DNA of 64,000 nucleotides from Prorocentrum cordatum (Eukaryota > Sar > Dinophyceae > Prorocentrales > Prorocentraceae). The notes under the pieces were generated by a model, which searched no databases, was not told the DNA's origin, and saw nothing but the letters and a program-made list of their open reading frames with translations. Every line of letters starts with the position of its first letter. The stretch's first letter is position 1. A program made the position numbers and the translations under genes. Below, piece after piece: positions 35,607 to 45,536 of the stretch. Location of the stretch: positions 192,152 to 256,151 of the forward strand of contig CAUYUJ010011203.1 of NCBI GenBank assembly GCA_963575745.1. The letters are read 5' to 3'.

Positions 35607-36265
35607 GAAAGATCAGGCCTAGTTTGACCTGCCAGCCAACTGCCAGCCTGGTTCATCGAGATCAGCGCAGACTTCTCCTTGGGCAACGCCTTGCTTTCAT
35701 TTTCGGCACATCGTTTCATCTTGACTGGTTTCATCGTTTCAGCATAGGCCTTTTGTGACTGTAGGATAGTTCCGTCCGAAAGTTGTTGTAACCAAGACCC
35801 TGTGAACTCACCAGACCCAATCCTCCATTTCCTCCAGGGAAACCGTCGTTTGAGTTTAGCCATGGCACTCTCCCCCCTGTCACCTCGTCCTCCTCCTACC
35901 GCGTCGCCCACATGTATCCCCATCAGCCCACGCAAGGCACCAGGAGGTCCTCGAGCAGATCCAATCGGCACACACTGAGGTGTCGAAGGTACTGGCTGTC
36001 CAGCCCGCACCGGCTCAAACATAATAAACAGACACGGATCAAGAGGATGGGCCACGAAGCCGATCTCCTCAGCATACCGCTGAAAAGTTGAGAACCACCG
36101 CTGCGGCTGGTCCACGCCGCCGTAGCCGTTCACAAGTTCGTACAGCTGGTCCGGGTGATGGCCCTTTGGTGTGTGCTCCCTGGGTGCTTTCACGAATATC
36201 GGCCCATTGGGCCTCTCCTCAGGATCAGCTTCCAGAAACGCTCCTCGGATGTCTCCCAGAACCAG
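35462..36265 (-). pseudogene. Copia reverse transcriptase core
   Basis: In one frame: motif A LGDIRGAFLEAD (about 36256-36221, Asp present), QLYELVNGYGGVDQPQRWF, and motif C GIHVGDAVGGG (about 35920-35890), where family members have HVDD. The first Asp of the pair is Gly (codon 35908-35906), so polymerase activity should be lost. LAGQTRPDLSC follows. The fragment is in the same frame as 36266-37459 and is separated from it only by a TAA codon at 36268-36266. Confidence 0.9.
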
Positions 36266-37459
36266 TTAAAACCGAGCCGAAGCCACCAGCCGTAGGACAG
36301 TCGCCTTCCCTGTCGCTGAGAATGTCGGACTCTGGGTCTTGCCAGCTCGGACCATCTCCAGCACATCTGGATCCTTAAAACCTTGCACCGTCAGCCTGCA
36401 TCGCAATTCCGTGCTCCCGTCATCCTCCGTTTTGAAGGTCAATACCGGGCGCGATGGCAAAATGCGGTCCGGGACCTCCAGGAGAAGACGACGAGACTCC
36501 TCCACCGAACGAGCTTTCCAGGCCTTCTGATCGACGATCAATTTCTGGAACTCCTTCTGATATGCCTCCTCCACCTGACGTCGTCCTTCCTCAGTCTGCC
36601 ACCTTGAACCCTTCTCACGCTCCTCCTTCCTCCCTCTGGCAAGTAGCACGTCAGTGTCCGTTACTGCCAAGATCGGGGCCTCTTCGCCCCCGTCACACGT
36701 GACCGATCCACAGTCGAACAGAGGCTTTGGATCCGCCTCGGGGTTGGAAGACTGAAATGGATGAGGTGGTAGAGAGCTGGAGTCGGACAGTCCTGGAGGC
36801 TCTTCTAGGCGGGGCTGCTTGTGCGGCTGAGGGTCAGCCGGTTCCTCGGCGCCCCTAGTCAGCTCTTCCTTCTTTGGGCCCGTCTTCGATCCGAAAGGTA
36901 CCCGTCGGGACCCCGTCGGGTGGTCAGGACTCCCCGTCGGCACAGCGCATGGATTAGAGGACCATCTGGAGTCGGGGTACGGGAACCTGGACGAGGGAGC
37001 TCCTGGAGTTGGTTCGGCCGATGACGTGTTTGGCGGCGGCGTCGGCGGCGGCGTCGGGTCGATCGATATCGAAGGTGCCGGAGTCGGGATCCCATCCCCT
37101 GGGCCTGGAACCGCCCAACTTGAGTCATCTACTTCTGCTTCTGGGGGACCTTCTGGAGGCTTGGGGCCCTTCGTGATGTCGTCAAAATATCTCCCAGACA
37201 AATTATCCAGGTCAACCGTCGTCGTCCGTAATTCAGCCTCCACCAACCTCCATGCCGTACGTTCCTCCCTCGTAGCCTCCCTCATCTGTTCCGGGGGCGC
37301 TTTCACCAGGCTTCCGGGAAGAGCAAGCCAGCAATTTCCCCTGACAGGCCCAACACAGATTCCTGGTCGCCACCTGTACGATGACGTCTTTCCGGCTATT
37401 GCACCCTTGACCTTGCGCCACACAGCTACCATATCTCCAGCCTGAAAAACACGATGCAC
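36266..37459 (-). pseudogene. Copia integrase C-terminus, linker and RT N-terminus
   Basis: Residues 1-80 carry the integrase C-terminal fold signature (QAGDMVAVWRK, WRPGICVGPV, REATREERTAW). A Pro/Ser-rich linker of about 170 residues follows, as in dinoflagellate Copia polyproteins. The last 70 residues start the RT (ILPSRPVLTFKTEDDG, RCRLTVQGFKDPD, LRLVASARF). It ends with TAA immediately before RT motif A. Confidence 0.88.
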
Positions 37460-38082
37460 CCGCGGACGGCAGTCGCCAATATCACCCGTCGGGCCACGGC
37501 GCGAATACTGGCAGCCCTCGCTGCCACAGAATCGTGCAACACGCAGCAGTTAGCAACCAGGTTCGGGTTCTCTTGAAGTAAATCTTCTGGGACCTCCGGG
37601 CCCCTGCCGAAAACAATCTGACACGGGGAAACACCTCCCACACTCAACACCGAGTTCTTGGCCTCCTGGAGCTGCACTGCACATTCCAACCATTCACCTT
37701 CATCCCGGGGCCGAATTTCATCAATCATCACCTGCAACCACTGTTCAAACCACTTACCGTGTACCTCCACTTTCCCGTTTTGCTCCTTTGCCATACCTGC
37801 AGTATCCACCAGAATCGCCCCATCCCGGCCCATGGCAACTTGAAAATCTCCCGACACATGTGCACTGGCAGCGTCTACCTTCAGCAACTTGGGCCTCATG
37901 TGCGGTCGGGTCCAGTTGCCCCGGTACGTGCGAAGCAAAACTTGGGACGACTCCGTCTCTCCGACCTCCAGCGGAGCCATCACATGAAGAGATGATGCAT
38001 CGCAGATGATGTTGAGACACTTCCGTTTTTCCCCTGGGATGTAGCAGGGCAGTTCCTTCACATCCATCGCCGCCGATTTCAA
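37426..38082 (-). pseudogene. Copia integrase catalytic core
   Basis: The DDE triad is readable: Asp in NIICDASSLHV, Asp in LKVDAASAHVSGDF, and Glu in NGKVEVHGKWFEQW. SPCQIVFGRGPEVPEDLL follows, a standard downstream motif. The pre-integrase CxxC-like part (GDDCASRRQPG, about 38160-38130) lies in the same frame upstream. The core looks chemically intact. It is cut off from the integrase C-terminus by a frame change near 37490. Confidence 0.9.
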
Positions 38083-38181
38083 CGGAGGCTGAAGTGTAGG
38101 AGGGGCGCTGTACCTCGCGATGCCGGGCTGTCGGCGCGATGCACAGTCGTCGCCATGGAAATTCGCTGCCTGTCGTAACGC

Positions 38182-38628
38182 CTAGGGACTCGCATTCGCA
38201 TGTCGTAGGTGTCGCAACATCGTCGCAGTCGTTGCATGACCCAGATTCACATGGAGCCGTCGTAGGGCCGCCCCAAAACTCTGCGGTCGCCTGGGACATA
38301 CCTCATCATCGTCTCCTCGATCCTCATCGACAGCACAGGCCTCCACCTCCTCTCCCCCGTCACAAATCACACAGGCCCTCGAAAGTCCCTGGAGAATTCG
38401 TTTCACCAGCTTTGTCGGGTAGATCTGAGTCCATCGGGGAAGAGAGATACCCAATCCTGGCAGAGGGCCCCCACCCTCGGTCCTCACATGGGCATGGTCA
38501 CCGTAGCATGGGAGAGACAGCTCAGCTGCCACCTCCGGTGACGATGTCACGAATTTCCAGCGCTCGCTCAGAAGAACTCCTGAAATGGGGTGCCGAAGGC
38601 CCACGCGACAACCGCTCGTCACGCCCAC
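38182..38628 (-). pseudogene. C-terminal part of PPC domain and pre-integrase finger
   Basis: Starts with RHPISGVLLSERWKFVTSS and PCYGDHAHV, then QIYPTKLVKRILQGL. In relatives I recall, this KPTGF-TNS and H-H segment follows the PPC motif, so it should be the second half of that domain. After an acidic linker comes LHVNLGHATTATMLRHLRH, the His-rich pre-integrase motif. The frame ends at 38182. Confidence 0.7.
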
Positions 38629-39061
38629 ATGGGCCCTTGGACCTTGGATCCTGGAGTAACCGCTTCATAGCTCGTAGCCCATATGTCGCTGCAGTCGGAG
38701 GTGCCTCAAAGATGAAGCGCCTGTCGTTGGAGAGCTGGTATTCGGCAATCCGGATACATTCCAACACAACACGCTTTGCTTCCAGGAGTTCCCGAAGGTG
38801 TCGTTTCAGATCTCTCCGTTTTTCATCTGGGGTCAGATTCTGAAGAGCCGTGAGTTTCTCGCAGGGAGGTGGCATGATAACACAGAAAGGCTCTTCCTTT
38901 TGAATCCTATCCCACAGCTCCTGCACGTCCTGGGGCTGGCGAGCGCCCCAGCCCGAGACCTTGTCGAACGACCCGAGGTCGCGCATCCCGTAGTCGGGCG
39001 CGCGCGGGCACACCCGCGGGGGCGAGAAGATCCCCATCACCCCGGGCACCTGGTTCTTCAC
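38522..39061 (-). pseudogene. Cytosine-methyltransferase-like PPC domain
   Basis: Lies between protease and integrase, where Copia elements normally have nothing. It reads MGIFSPPRV (about residue 9), FDKVSGWGA, CVIMPPPCEKLTALQ (motif IV-like Pro-Cys) and FIFEAPPTAATYG (motif VI-like; ENV in true enzymes). The layout resembles C5 cytosine methyltransferases in a diverged form. Retrotransposon-borne cytosine methyltransferases are known from dinoflagellates. The Cys is present, but FS after PPC is replaced by LT. The open frame begins near 39125. The methyltransferase assignment is inference. Confidence 0.5.
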
Positions 39062-39114
39062 GGCGAGGACCTGGACGCTGATGTCCTCGCTGGCCTGAGG
39101 GCGCCGACCCAGCC

Positions 39115-39423
39115 CTACTGAAAAGGCGTCGGCAGGTCGTCGATCCTCAGCATCGTCTCATCGACTGAAGCGCCCGGCTCCGGGTTGTCCTCAAACTCGC
39201 GCCCGAGCAGATCCACTTCGTAGTGTCCACTGCCTTCCGCTTCGCGAACAGGCGCTGACGTGTCCAGCCGGCCAAGCCACAGTCGATTCTTGCTCATGTC
39301 CAGGTTCGCCTGGAGCATCTTCATCACTTGCTTGCTGATCAGGAGCCCGGCCTTGACATCGATCACGTAGACCAGGATCTTCACCCGCTTCTTGGCCGCG
39401 GGGATGTGCCGCTGAGCACCCAT
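39115..39423 (-). pseudogene. Copia protease, C-terminal half
   Basis: RVKILVYVIDVKAGLLISKQVMKMLQ matches the second half of retropepsins (the LLISK segment). LWLGRLDTSAP follows. It is separated from the DSG half by a frame change near 39430-39460, beside a short tandem CATCAGCACC duplication. Confidence 0.75.
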
Positions 39424-39460
39424 CTGACACTCGGTGCTTCTGAGCTCCCATCAGCACCCA

Positions 39461-40087
39461 TCAGCACGCCTTCTGACACCTCCTGAGCTTCCCGTCGTAG
39501 CTCTTGAATCTGACGCTCGGCGCATCCTCTTCCCACTCCGGCTTCAGGCCCGTCTCCTTCTCGTACTCCTCGAGAGTCTCCGAACCGATCAGGGCCATGC
39601 CACAACCGGAGTCCAGGGCGCCACAGCCTGGAGCGTGACACGCGCACGCCTCGACGGTGTCCTCATCTCCGTCAGCCTCGTCGATCTCGCCCACATCGGC
39701 GTCCTGCTCCGTCTCGCGCCTCTCGTGCGCCAGCCGTCTGAACCTCTCCTCGTTCGTCAGCTTGGTGATGAGGTTCGGCTGCTTGTCTCTCGACCATGAG
39801 GCGATCAGCACGTCGATCTCGTACCATGCACACTCGTCATCTTCATTTGCCATCGTCGGCTGAGTCACCATCACCTGAATCACCGCTTCCTGTCGTGCTG
39901 CTCGTTGTCCCTGATTGAAAGATCTCTGCATGAAACGCTTCTGGCCACCCTGTTGCGATCGGCGTCGTCTCGGACACTCCCGACTGAAGTGGCCGATCTC
40001 TTTGCAGCAGCCGACCTTATCCTTCAATCGCTTTAGCCCCACTGCATCGCGTCCGGGTAGTCCCCGTTGTAGTTTCTCCTTGGTCAT
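39461..40087 (-). pseudogene. Gag zinc knuckle and protease N-terminus
   Basis: The knuckle is CCKEIGHFSREC (residues 27-38). The spacing of the last Cys-His-Cys is right, but the first Cys of CxxC is Val, so the finger is degenerate. An Arg/Gln-rich stretch follows. The protease motif ALDSGCGMALIG has its catalytic Asp-Ser-Gly at residues 159-161. The frame is continuous with Gag only after a shift near 40150. Confidence 0.85.
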
Positions 40088-40854
40088 TGCAGTCCTCGTC
40101 TCCTTCCACGTAGCCAGTATGTCGATCGCGTCCTCCTCGTCAATGGGATCTTCCTCCCAAGCAGCTCATTTATCTCGGCCTCAACGTCATCCTCCTCGAT
40201 CGTCGACGTCGCCTCCGCTGCCGAAGCCGCGGGCGCGGTGGCGGACCTGTCCTCCCAGGCGCTCACCTCGTGGACCTGGGACGTCGGCATCTGCTTGGGG
40301 TAGGCGGCCCAGATGGCGGCCGACATCTCGGAGAAGCCCCACTGGCGCTGACTGGCCGCCAGCACGACCGCTCTCCGCTCCATGCCGAGCCGGGCCCCCT
40401 TCAAGAGCAGGAACCCCTGGGCCACCGAAGGGAGCTCCACCCCCTCCATCCTCGCCTTGGCGAAGATCGTCCTCGCTCTTCCCGTGTACGCCGAGGATGT
40501 CTCGCCCCGCTCGATGGCCAGCCCGAAGACACTCTCCAGTGCGTCGCCGATCCTGTCGCTGGCCTCTTTGTCGGGGAAGCGCTCTTCCAGGGCCTGGAAG
40601 ATCAGATCGGCGTCTCCTTCCTTCTCGATGTCCGCGAGCTCCAAGTGCTCGCAGGCTCTCTCTGCTTCGTCGTCGAGCAGAGTCAGCACCAGCGGGCCCA
40701 GAGCCTCCTTCGCCAAGCCTCTGCTCGTCTCCACGGCCAGCTTGGCGCCGATCCAGCGCCGCCAGCTCTTGTACTCCAGCGCCGCGTCGTTCCCCCTGCC
40801 GGAGAGACGTCGCCACTGACCTGCACCACCACTCGCAGAGCCTCCGTCTGCCAT
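40084..40854 (-). CDS. Copia Gag (capsid) protein
   Basis: Starts at an ATG 38 bases inside the 5' LTR and is open for about 235 residues. It has KSWRRWIGAKL, PLVLTLLDDEA, LIFQALEERFPDKEASDRIGDALESVF and AKARMEGVELPSVAQGFLLL, the helical Gag pattern of Copia elements. This is the best preserved gene of the element. The last 20 or so residues before 40084 are out of frame: the natural continuation passes into the zinc-knuckle frame near 40150. Confidence 0.85.
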   Translation of the reverse strand: MADGGSASGGAGQWRRLSGRGNDAALEYKSWRRWIGAKLAVETSRGLAKEALGPLVLTLLDDEAERACEHLELADIEKEGDADLIFQALEERFPDKEASDRIGDALESVFGLAIERGETSSAYTGRARTIFAKARMEGVELPSVAQGFLLLKGARLGMERRAVVLAASQRQWGFSEMSAAIWAAYPKQMPTSQVHEVSAWEDRSATAPAASAAEATSTIEEDDVEAEINELLGRKIPLTRRTRSTYWLRGRRRGLQ

Positions 40855-40872
40855 GTCCCCGCTGGAGGACTC

Positions 40873-40890
40873 GACACTGGCTCAAGACCA
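40873..40890 (-). promoter_or_regulatory. Candidate primer-binding site
   Basis: Reading leftward from the 5' LTR, one base (T) is followed by TGGTCTTGAGCCAGTG. TGG would pair with the CCA end of a tRNA. The sequence is not the usual initiator-Met site (TGGTATCAGAGC), so the primer is unknown. Confidence 0.45.
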
Positions 40891-40891
40891 A

Positions 40892-41094
40892 TGCAGATTC
40901 TAAACCTCAGAATCGTTCAAAATACAAGTACGTCCTAGTACTTCTCCCTCTCGCAATTCTCCTGACCGATCTTCCCCTGGAGCCTGCTCGTTTATCTATT
41001 GCGCGGCCCCGCGCGCAACCTCGCAAGCTCGAACCAGATTGGTCTATGGACGGGCCGAGGCAGCAACAGGCAAGAAACAGCACTGCGATTCACA
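40892..41094 (-). repeat. 5' LTR of Copia element
   Basis: 203 bp, TG...CA ends, one substitution (41063) against the other LTR. It must hold the promoter. No TATA box was identified, as expected for dinoflagellates. Confidence 0.92.
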
Positions 41095-41205
41095 CCTCCT
41101 CCTCCTCCTCCTCCTCCTCCTCCTCCGCCTCCGCCTCCTCCTCTTCCTCCTCCGCCTCCGCCTCCGCCTCCGCCTCCTCCTCCTCCTCCGCCCCCTCCCT
41201 GGCGC
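41095..41205. repeat. CCT microsatellite, right of LTR element
   Basis: (CTC/CGC)n continuing the tract interrupted at 33824. Confidence 0.9.
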
Positions 41206-41804
41206 TAGAAGCGCCGCCAGGGGGGCCCGGAGCGAATCAAAGTATCCAGGGCGGACCTCCGAGGGTCTACGCGCATGTTCCTTACAATCATCGTGCTTTT
41301 ATGAGGAACGCTGAGTGAGGAACGAAGGGCTTGTTGTTGGCCACGGCGAGCCTCGGCCAAACAGAGCAACGACCCGAACATCAGAGCTCCTCTTGAGCCC
41401 ACGGCGGTCCTTATTTCAGAGCTCCTCTTGACAGCCCATGGAAGCTCCCGAGCGGGGGAGGCGACGCAAGGTGCTTTCTTGGCATAGCCCGGGCCTCGGG
41501 CGGCCGTTCGGGACAATCTGGGCAAGCCCAGAACGCTCTCGACGAGGCGCAGCAGTCCGAAGGCATCTCGAGGTTGGAAAACAGCTGGGAACCTAGACAA
41601 ACACAGCTTGAATGCGTTAAACCTCGAGCCTCGAAGCTTTGTCGCCCCTTGTTCTTCTCTGCTCGTCATTCTTGTTAGTATTGTAAGTATTAGTGGTTTC
41701 ATTATTATATGAAGGTTCATCTTGTTAGCGTCAGAGTGAAAATGCCGAACGGTCATTCATTGTCCCTGGGTGCGTGGCTCTAGTGGGGATCCGCGGTGCA
41801 AATT
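41206..41804. other. Unassigned sequence
   Basis: Carries the dispersed 20-mer GGCCACGGCGAGCCTCGGCC at 41339-41358 and a two-copy TCAGAGCTCCTCTTGA repeat at about 41381 and 41414. A 183-residue minus-strand frame (41205-41756) has no recognisable motif. Confidence 0.5.
41339..41358 (+). repeat. Dispersed 20-mer GGCCACGGCGAGCCTCGGCC
   Basis: Preceded by GGAACGAAGGGCTTGTTGTT, like the 26037 copy. One of five copies in the window. Confidence 0.85.
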
Positions 41805-42930
41805 ATGTTTATTGCGTTGTTGTTGTTGTTGTTGTAGTGATTGTTGTTTTTGTTAATGGTGCTGTTGTTGTTGCTGTTGCTGTTGCTGTTGGTGTTGTTG
41901 TTGGTGGTGGTGTTGTTGTTTGTTTTTGTTGGTGGTGTTGAATTCTCACTTCTGAAGAATAATTATTGTTGATCCCCCCCTACCGGTGCATACTGTTTTT
42001 TTCTCAATCAAAGTGTGCCCCTCGACGCAGGCACCCTGTCTTTTTTGTCAGGGACACTCTTCCTGCTCAAACTGGCCCCCGGGCCCCCGGGTTACAACAA
42101 CAACGGTTCCCGCTTGAGACTTCCTTACAATTTAGCCAGGACCCCCGCTCCCGCCCGAGACTTCCCCGCATTTTATTCACGAATCGCGCTCTCGCTCGGG
42201 ACTTCCTTACAATTTGTTCAGGAATCGCTTTCCCAGCGCTCTGGAGTCGCGCTCTCGCTGGAGAGTTGCTTGCAACTTACTGAAGAACGGCCTCGCGTTG
42301 GCATTTCCTGAAAATTTGCCCAAGCGCCGCGCTCCCGACACCCAGGCACCCAGGAGTCGCGCCCGTTGTGCCCCCATGTGCATGCCCTTCGTGGCCCCGC
42401 TGGCGCCCTTCGTGTCCCCTCTCAATGTCTTACGTCGCCCAGTTGCTACCCTCAGTGGCCCCATAGTTGCCTTCTGTGGCCCCGCATTATCTGCATTTCG
42501 TGGCCCCCGCTCGTTCGCGCTCTTCGTGGCCCCATACGCATTCCCTTCGTGTCCCCGCTGTCGCCCTTCGTGGCCTACTTCGTGCCTTTTGTGGCCCTGC
42601 TGTCGTTTTCTCTCGCTCTCGCTTTCGCTCGTCGTCGCCGTCGTCGTCGTCGCCGCCGTTTTCTTCGACGTCGTCGCCGTCGTCGTCGTCGTGGTCGGTC
42701 CCCTGTCCGTCGGGTCGACGGTCCGCGGCCGCCCCGCCGATCAGCGCTGCCGCTGGCCAGGCCGACGGTCCGCGGCCGCCCCGCCGCTTGCCGGGGCCCG
42801 TCCTGCAGGGAAAAAAGGTATACCCCCCAAAAGGGGTTCGATCGAAGACGAAGAGGGCGGGTATCGAGGGTTTGGGAAATACGCGTTATTGGACACTGGA
42901 ACATATAAGGGCGAACGGTCTTAAAATGAT
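41805..42930. repeat. TTG-bounded satellite, unit 1
   Basis: After a (TTG)n tract, GAATTCTCACTTC at 41940 starts the unit. Then come AAGTGTGCCCCTCGACG, an AGGAATCGC-CTCTCGCT sub-repeat, ACACCCAGGCACCCAGGAGT, a CGTGGCCCC sub-repeat, a CGTCGT tract, GATCAGCGCTGCCGCTGG and the tail GGTATACC...CTTAAAATGATTG, followed by (TTG)n. Frames across it shift between units, so it is not taken as coding. Confidence 0.85.
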
Positions 42931-43250
42931 TGTTGTTGTTGTTGGTGGTGGTGTTGTTGTTGTTGTGATTGTTGGTGTTGTTGTTGGTGGTGGTGTTGTT
43001 GTTGTTGTCGTTGTTGTTGGTGTTGTTGTTGCTGTTGTTCGGTAAGGCGTTGACACCGGCCCGGGCTTGTTGTTGAGATCTTCTTCTTCTATCAAAACTC
43101 AAGGGCTTATTCTCAAGGCTAAGTACAGCTCCAGCAACCGAGGGCTTGCCCCACGGGGCCGGAGACGGGGTTGGCACTGGGGCGCCAGCAAAAGTGCCCA
43201 CGGGGCCAGAAAAGGGGTCGGCATTCTTGGCGCGTTTCCAAAGGTTTCCC
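42930..43250. repeat. TTG tract and CACGGGGCCGGAG repeats
   Basis: (TTG)n to about 43045, then short CACGGGGCCRGA repeats. The same CGGGGCCGGAG motif reappears at 45610-45860 on the other side of the CCTCAGGATTCC block. Confidence 0.7.
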
Positions 43251-43254
43251 CAAT

Positions 43255-45536
43255 ATTTCCGCAAATCCTACAGGATTCTCTTGGATTCCTGAGGACCCCT
43301 TCCGGACTCTCTAAGATCTCAAAGGATTCCTTAGGACCCCCCAGGATTCCTTGGGATTCCTCAGGAGCCATTCCGCGGGACCCCCGAAGATTCCTCAGGA
43401 TCCTCCAGGATTCCTCAGGCTCCTTCCGGAGTCCCCAGGATTCTTCAGGATCCCCCAAGATTTCTTGGGATCCAAAGTGATTATTCAGGATCTCTCCGTG
43501 GGGTTCTCAGGATACCGTTGGGCTCCTCAGGATTATTCAGGGTATCTGCGAATTCTTCAAGATCTCCTAGGTTTCCTCCGGACACTTCAATATTCTTCAG
43601 GATCCACCATGTCTCTTGAGGACGCCTACGGACTCCTTAGGTTGCCCCATGGTTCCTCAGGATCCCCGCAGGGTGCCCTTCAGTATTCCTCCGGATTCCT
43701 TGGCATTCTTCAGGATTCCCAAGGATCCCGCCGGACCCACAAAGATTCTTCAGGATCCCCGAGGTTCTTCTGGACTCATCAGGATTCTTTCGGATTCGCC
43801 AGGATTCTTCAGGACCCGTCAGGATTTCTCAGGACTCCTCCCGAGCCCCAAGGATCCCTCAGGATCCCGCAGGAATCCTGGGGATCCCCAAGAATTCTTC
43901 TGGATGTCCCCATGGGGTTCTAAGGATTCCGTTGGGCTCAGCTGGGTTCTTCAAGATATTTTCGAATTCTTCAAACCCCCAAGGATTCCTCAGGACACCT
44001 CAGGACTCCTCAGGACTCCCCAAGATTCCTGAGGACTCCCCAGGACCCTCCTCCTCCAAATGAGTCCGGTGGGTTCTTCCTCTGGATCCACAGCGATTCT
44101 CCTAGATCCCCCAAGATTCTTCTGGATGGCGAAGGCCTCCTTAGGTTTCCCAAAGATTCCTCAGGATCCCCTCTGGGTGCCCTCAGGATTCCTCCGAATT
44201 CCTTAGCAGTCTTCAGGATTCCACAGGATGCATCAGGATCCCCAAGGCTTCCTCTGGACTCATCCGGATTCCTAAGGATTCGTCCGGATTCTTCCGGATC
44301 CCTCAGGATTCCTCAGGATCCTACAGGAACCCTTGGGACCCCAACGGATTTTTCAGGATCTCACTCGGGTTCTCAGGATTCCGCTGAGCTCTTCAGGAAT
44401 CCTCAGGACATACTAAGATTCCTCAGGATCCCCTCGGCTGCTTTTGGGTTCATCCGGATTCTGTTGGATCCGTCCGGATTCCTCAGGGCTCCTCAGGATT
44501 CTCGAAGACTCCTCAGGATTCCCCAGGACCCCCCCCCCTCCAAAAAAGTCCGATGGATTCTTCCTCAGGGTCCACAGTGATTCGTTAGGATCCCACGAGG
44601 TTCCTCAGGATGCCTGACGACCCCGAAGGAACCCTAAGGATTCCTCGGGATCCCCTTAGGGTGCCCTTCAGGATTTCTCCGGACCCCTTCGCATTCTTCA
44701 GGATCCCCCAGGAACCACAAGGATTCCTCAGGATACCCTAGGCTTCCTCTGAGCTCTCATCAGGACTCGTCGGGATTCACTCGGATCCCTCTGGACCCTT
44801 TAAGATTCCTCAGGCTTCCTCCCGAGTCCCCAGGATTCTTCAGGATCCCACAGGAACCAGTGGGACCCCCGAAGGTTCTTCGGGATCTCCCCACGGTTTC
44901 TCAGGATCCCGAGGGGCTGCTCAGGATTCCTCAGGAGATCGTAAAATTGCTCAGGACCCCCAAGGACTCCTCAGGACACGTCAGGATACCGCAGGACCCC
45001 CAAGGACTCTTCAGGGTTCACGGGGACCCCCCCCCTCCAAAGAGTCCGACGGCTTCCTCCTCAGGATCCACACTGATGCCTCAGCATCCTCCTCAAAGGT
45101 TCTCCTGAATGCCTGAGGGTTCCTTACGATCCCACAGGATTCCTCAGGATCCCCTCAGGGCACCCCTCAACCCTTCAGGATTCCCCATGACCCCTTAGCA
45201 TTCTTCAAAATTGCACAGGAATCCTCAGGACACACAGTGACTCCGGCTTCCTCTGGATTCAACAAGACTCCTCAGGATTCATCCGGATTATTCAAGATCC
45301 CTCAGGATCCCTTCAGGATTCCTCCCGAGAACCCAGGTTCCCTCAGGACCTCACAAAAAATCCTCTGGATTTCCCAAGCATGGTTCAGGATTTCGCCAGG
45401 GTTGCTCAGGATTTCGCGGGCCTGCTCAGGGTTCCTTGGGATATTTTAGAACTCTTCAAGGCCACCAAGGCTTCGTAAGGACACCTCAGGACTCCTCAAG
45501 GCTCCCGAGGACTCCTCAGGATCCCCGTCGTCGTCG

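Larger units (their letters stand above)
33820..41099 (-). mobile_element. Copia-type LTR retrotransposon, full length but broken
   Basis: 7.27 kb including target duplication. LTRs of 203 bp at both ends, 5-bp target duplication CCTCC (33820-33824 and 41095-41099, weak evidence because it lies in CCT repeat). On the minus strand the order is Gag, zinc knuckle, aspartic protease, PPC (methyltransferase-like) domain, pre-integrase and integrase, RT, RNase H, extra ORF. Integrase before RT places it in Copia. The LTRs differ at one base, yet the coding region shows about eight frame changes and one nonsense codon. Confidence 0.92.

Noticed and set aside
41205-41756. 183-residue minus-strand frame
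   Set aside because: No motif, overlaps dispersed repeats, and starts within repeat sequence.
42810-42860. tRNA-like B box (GGGGTTCGATC) in the satellite tail
   Set aside because: No cloverleaf can be drawn around it, and the segment is part of the tandem unit.
43351-44032. Repeat protein with SSGFLRIPQD-like motifs
   Set aside because: The 12-bp DNA repeat explains the motif. The frame changes between units and no start or flanking coding sequence is present.
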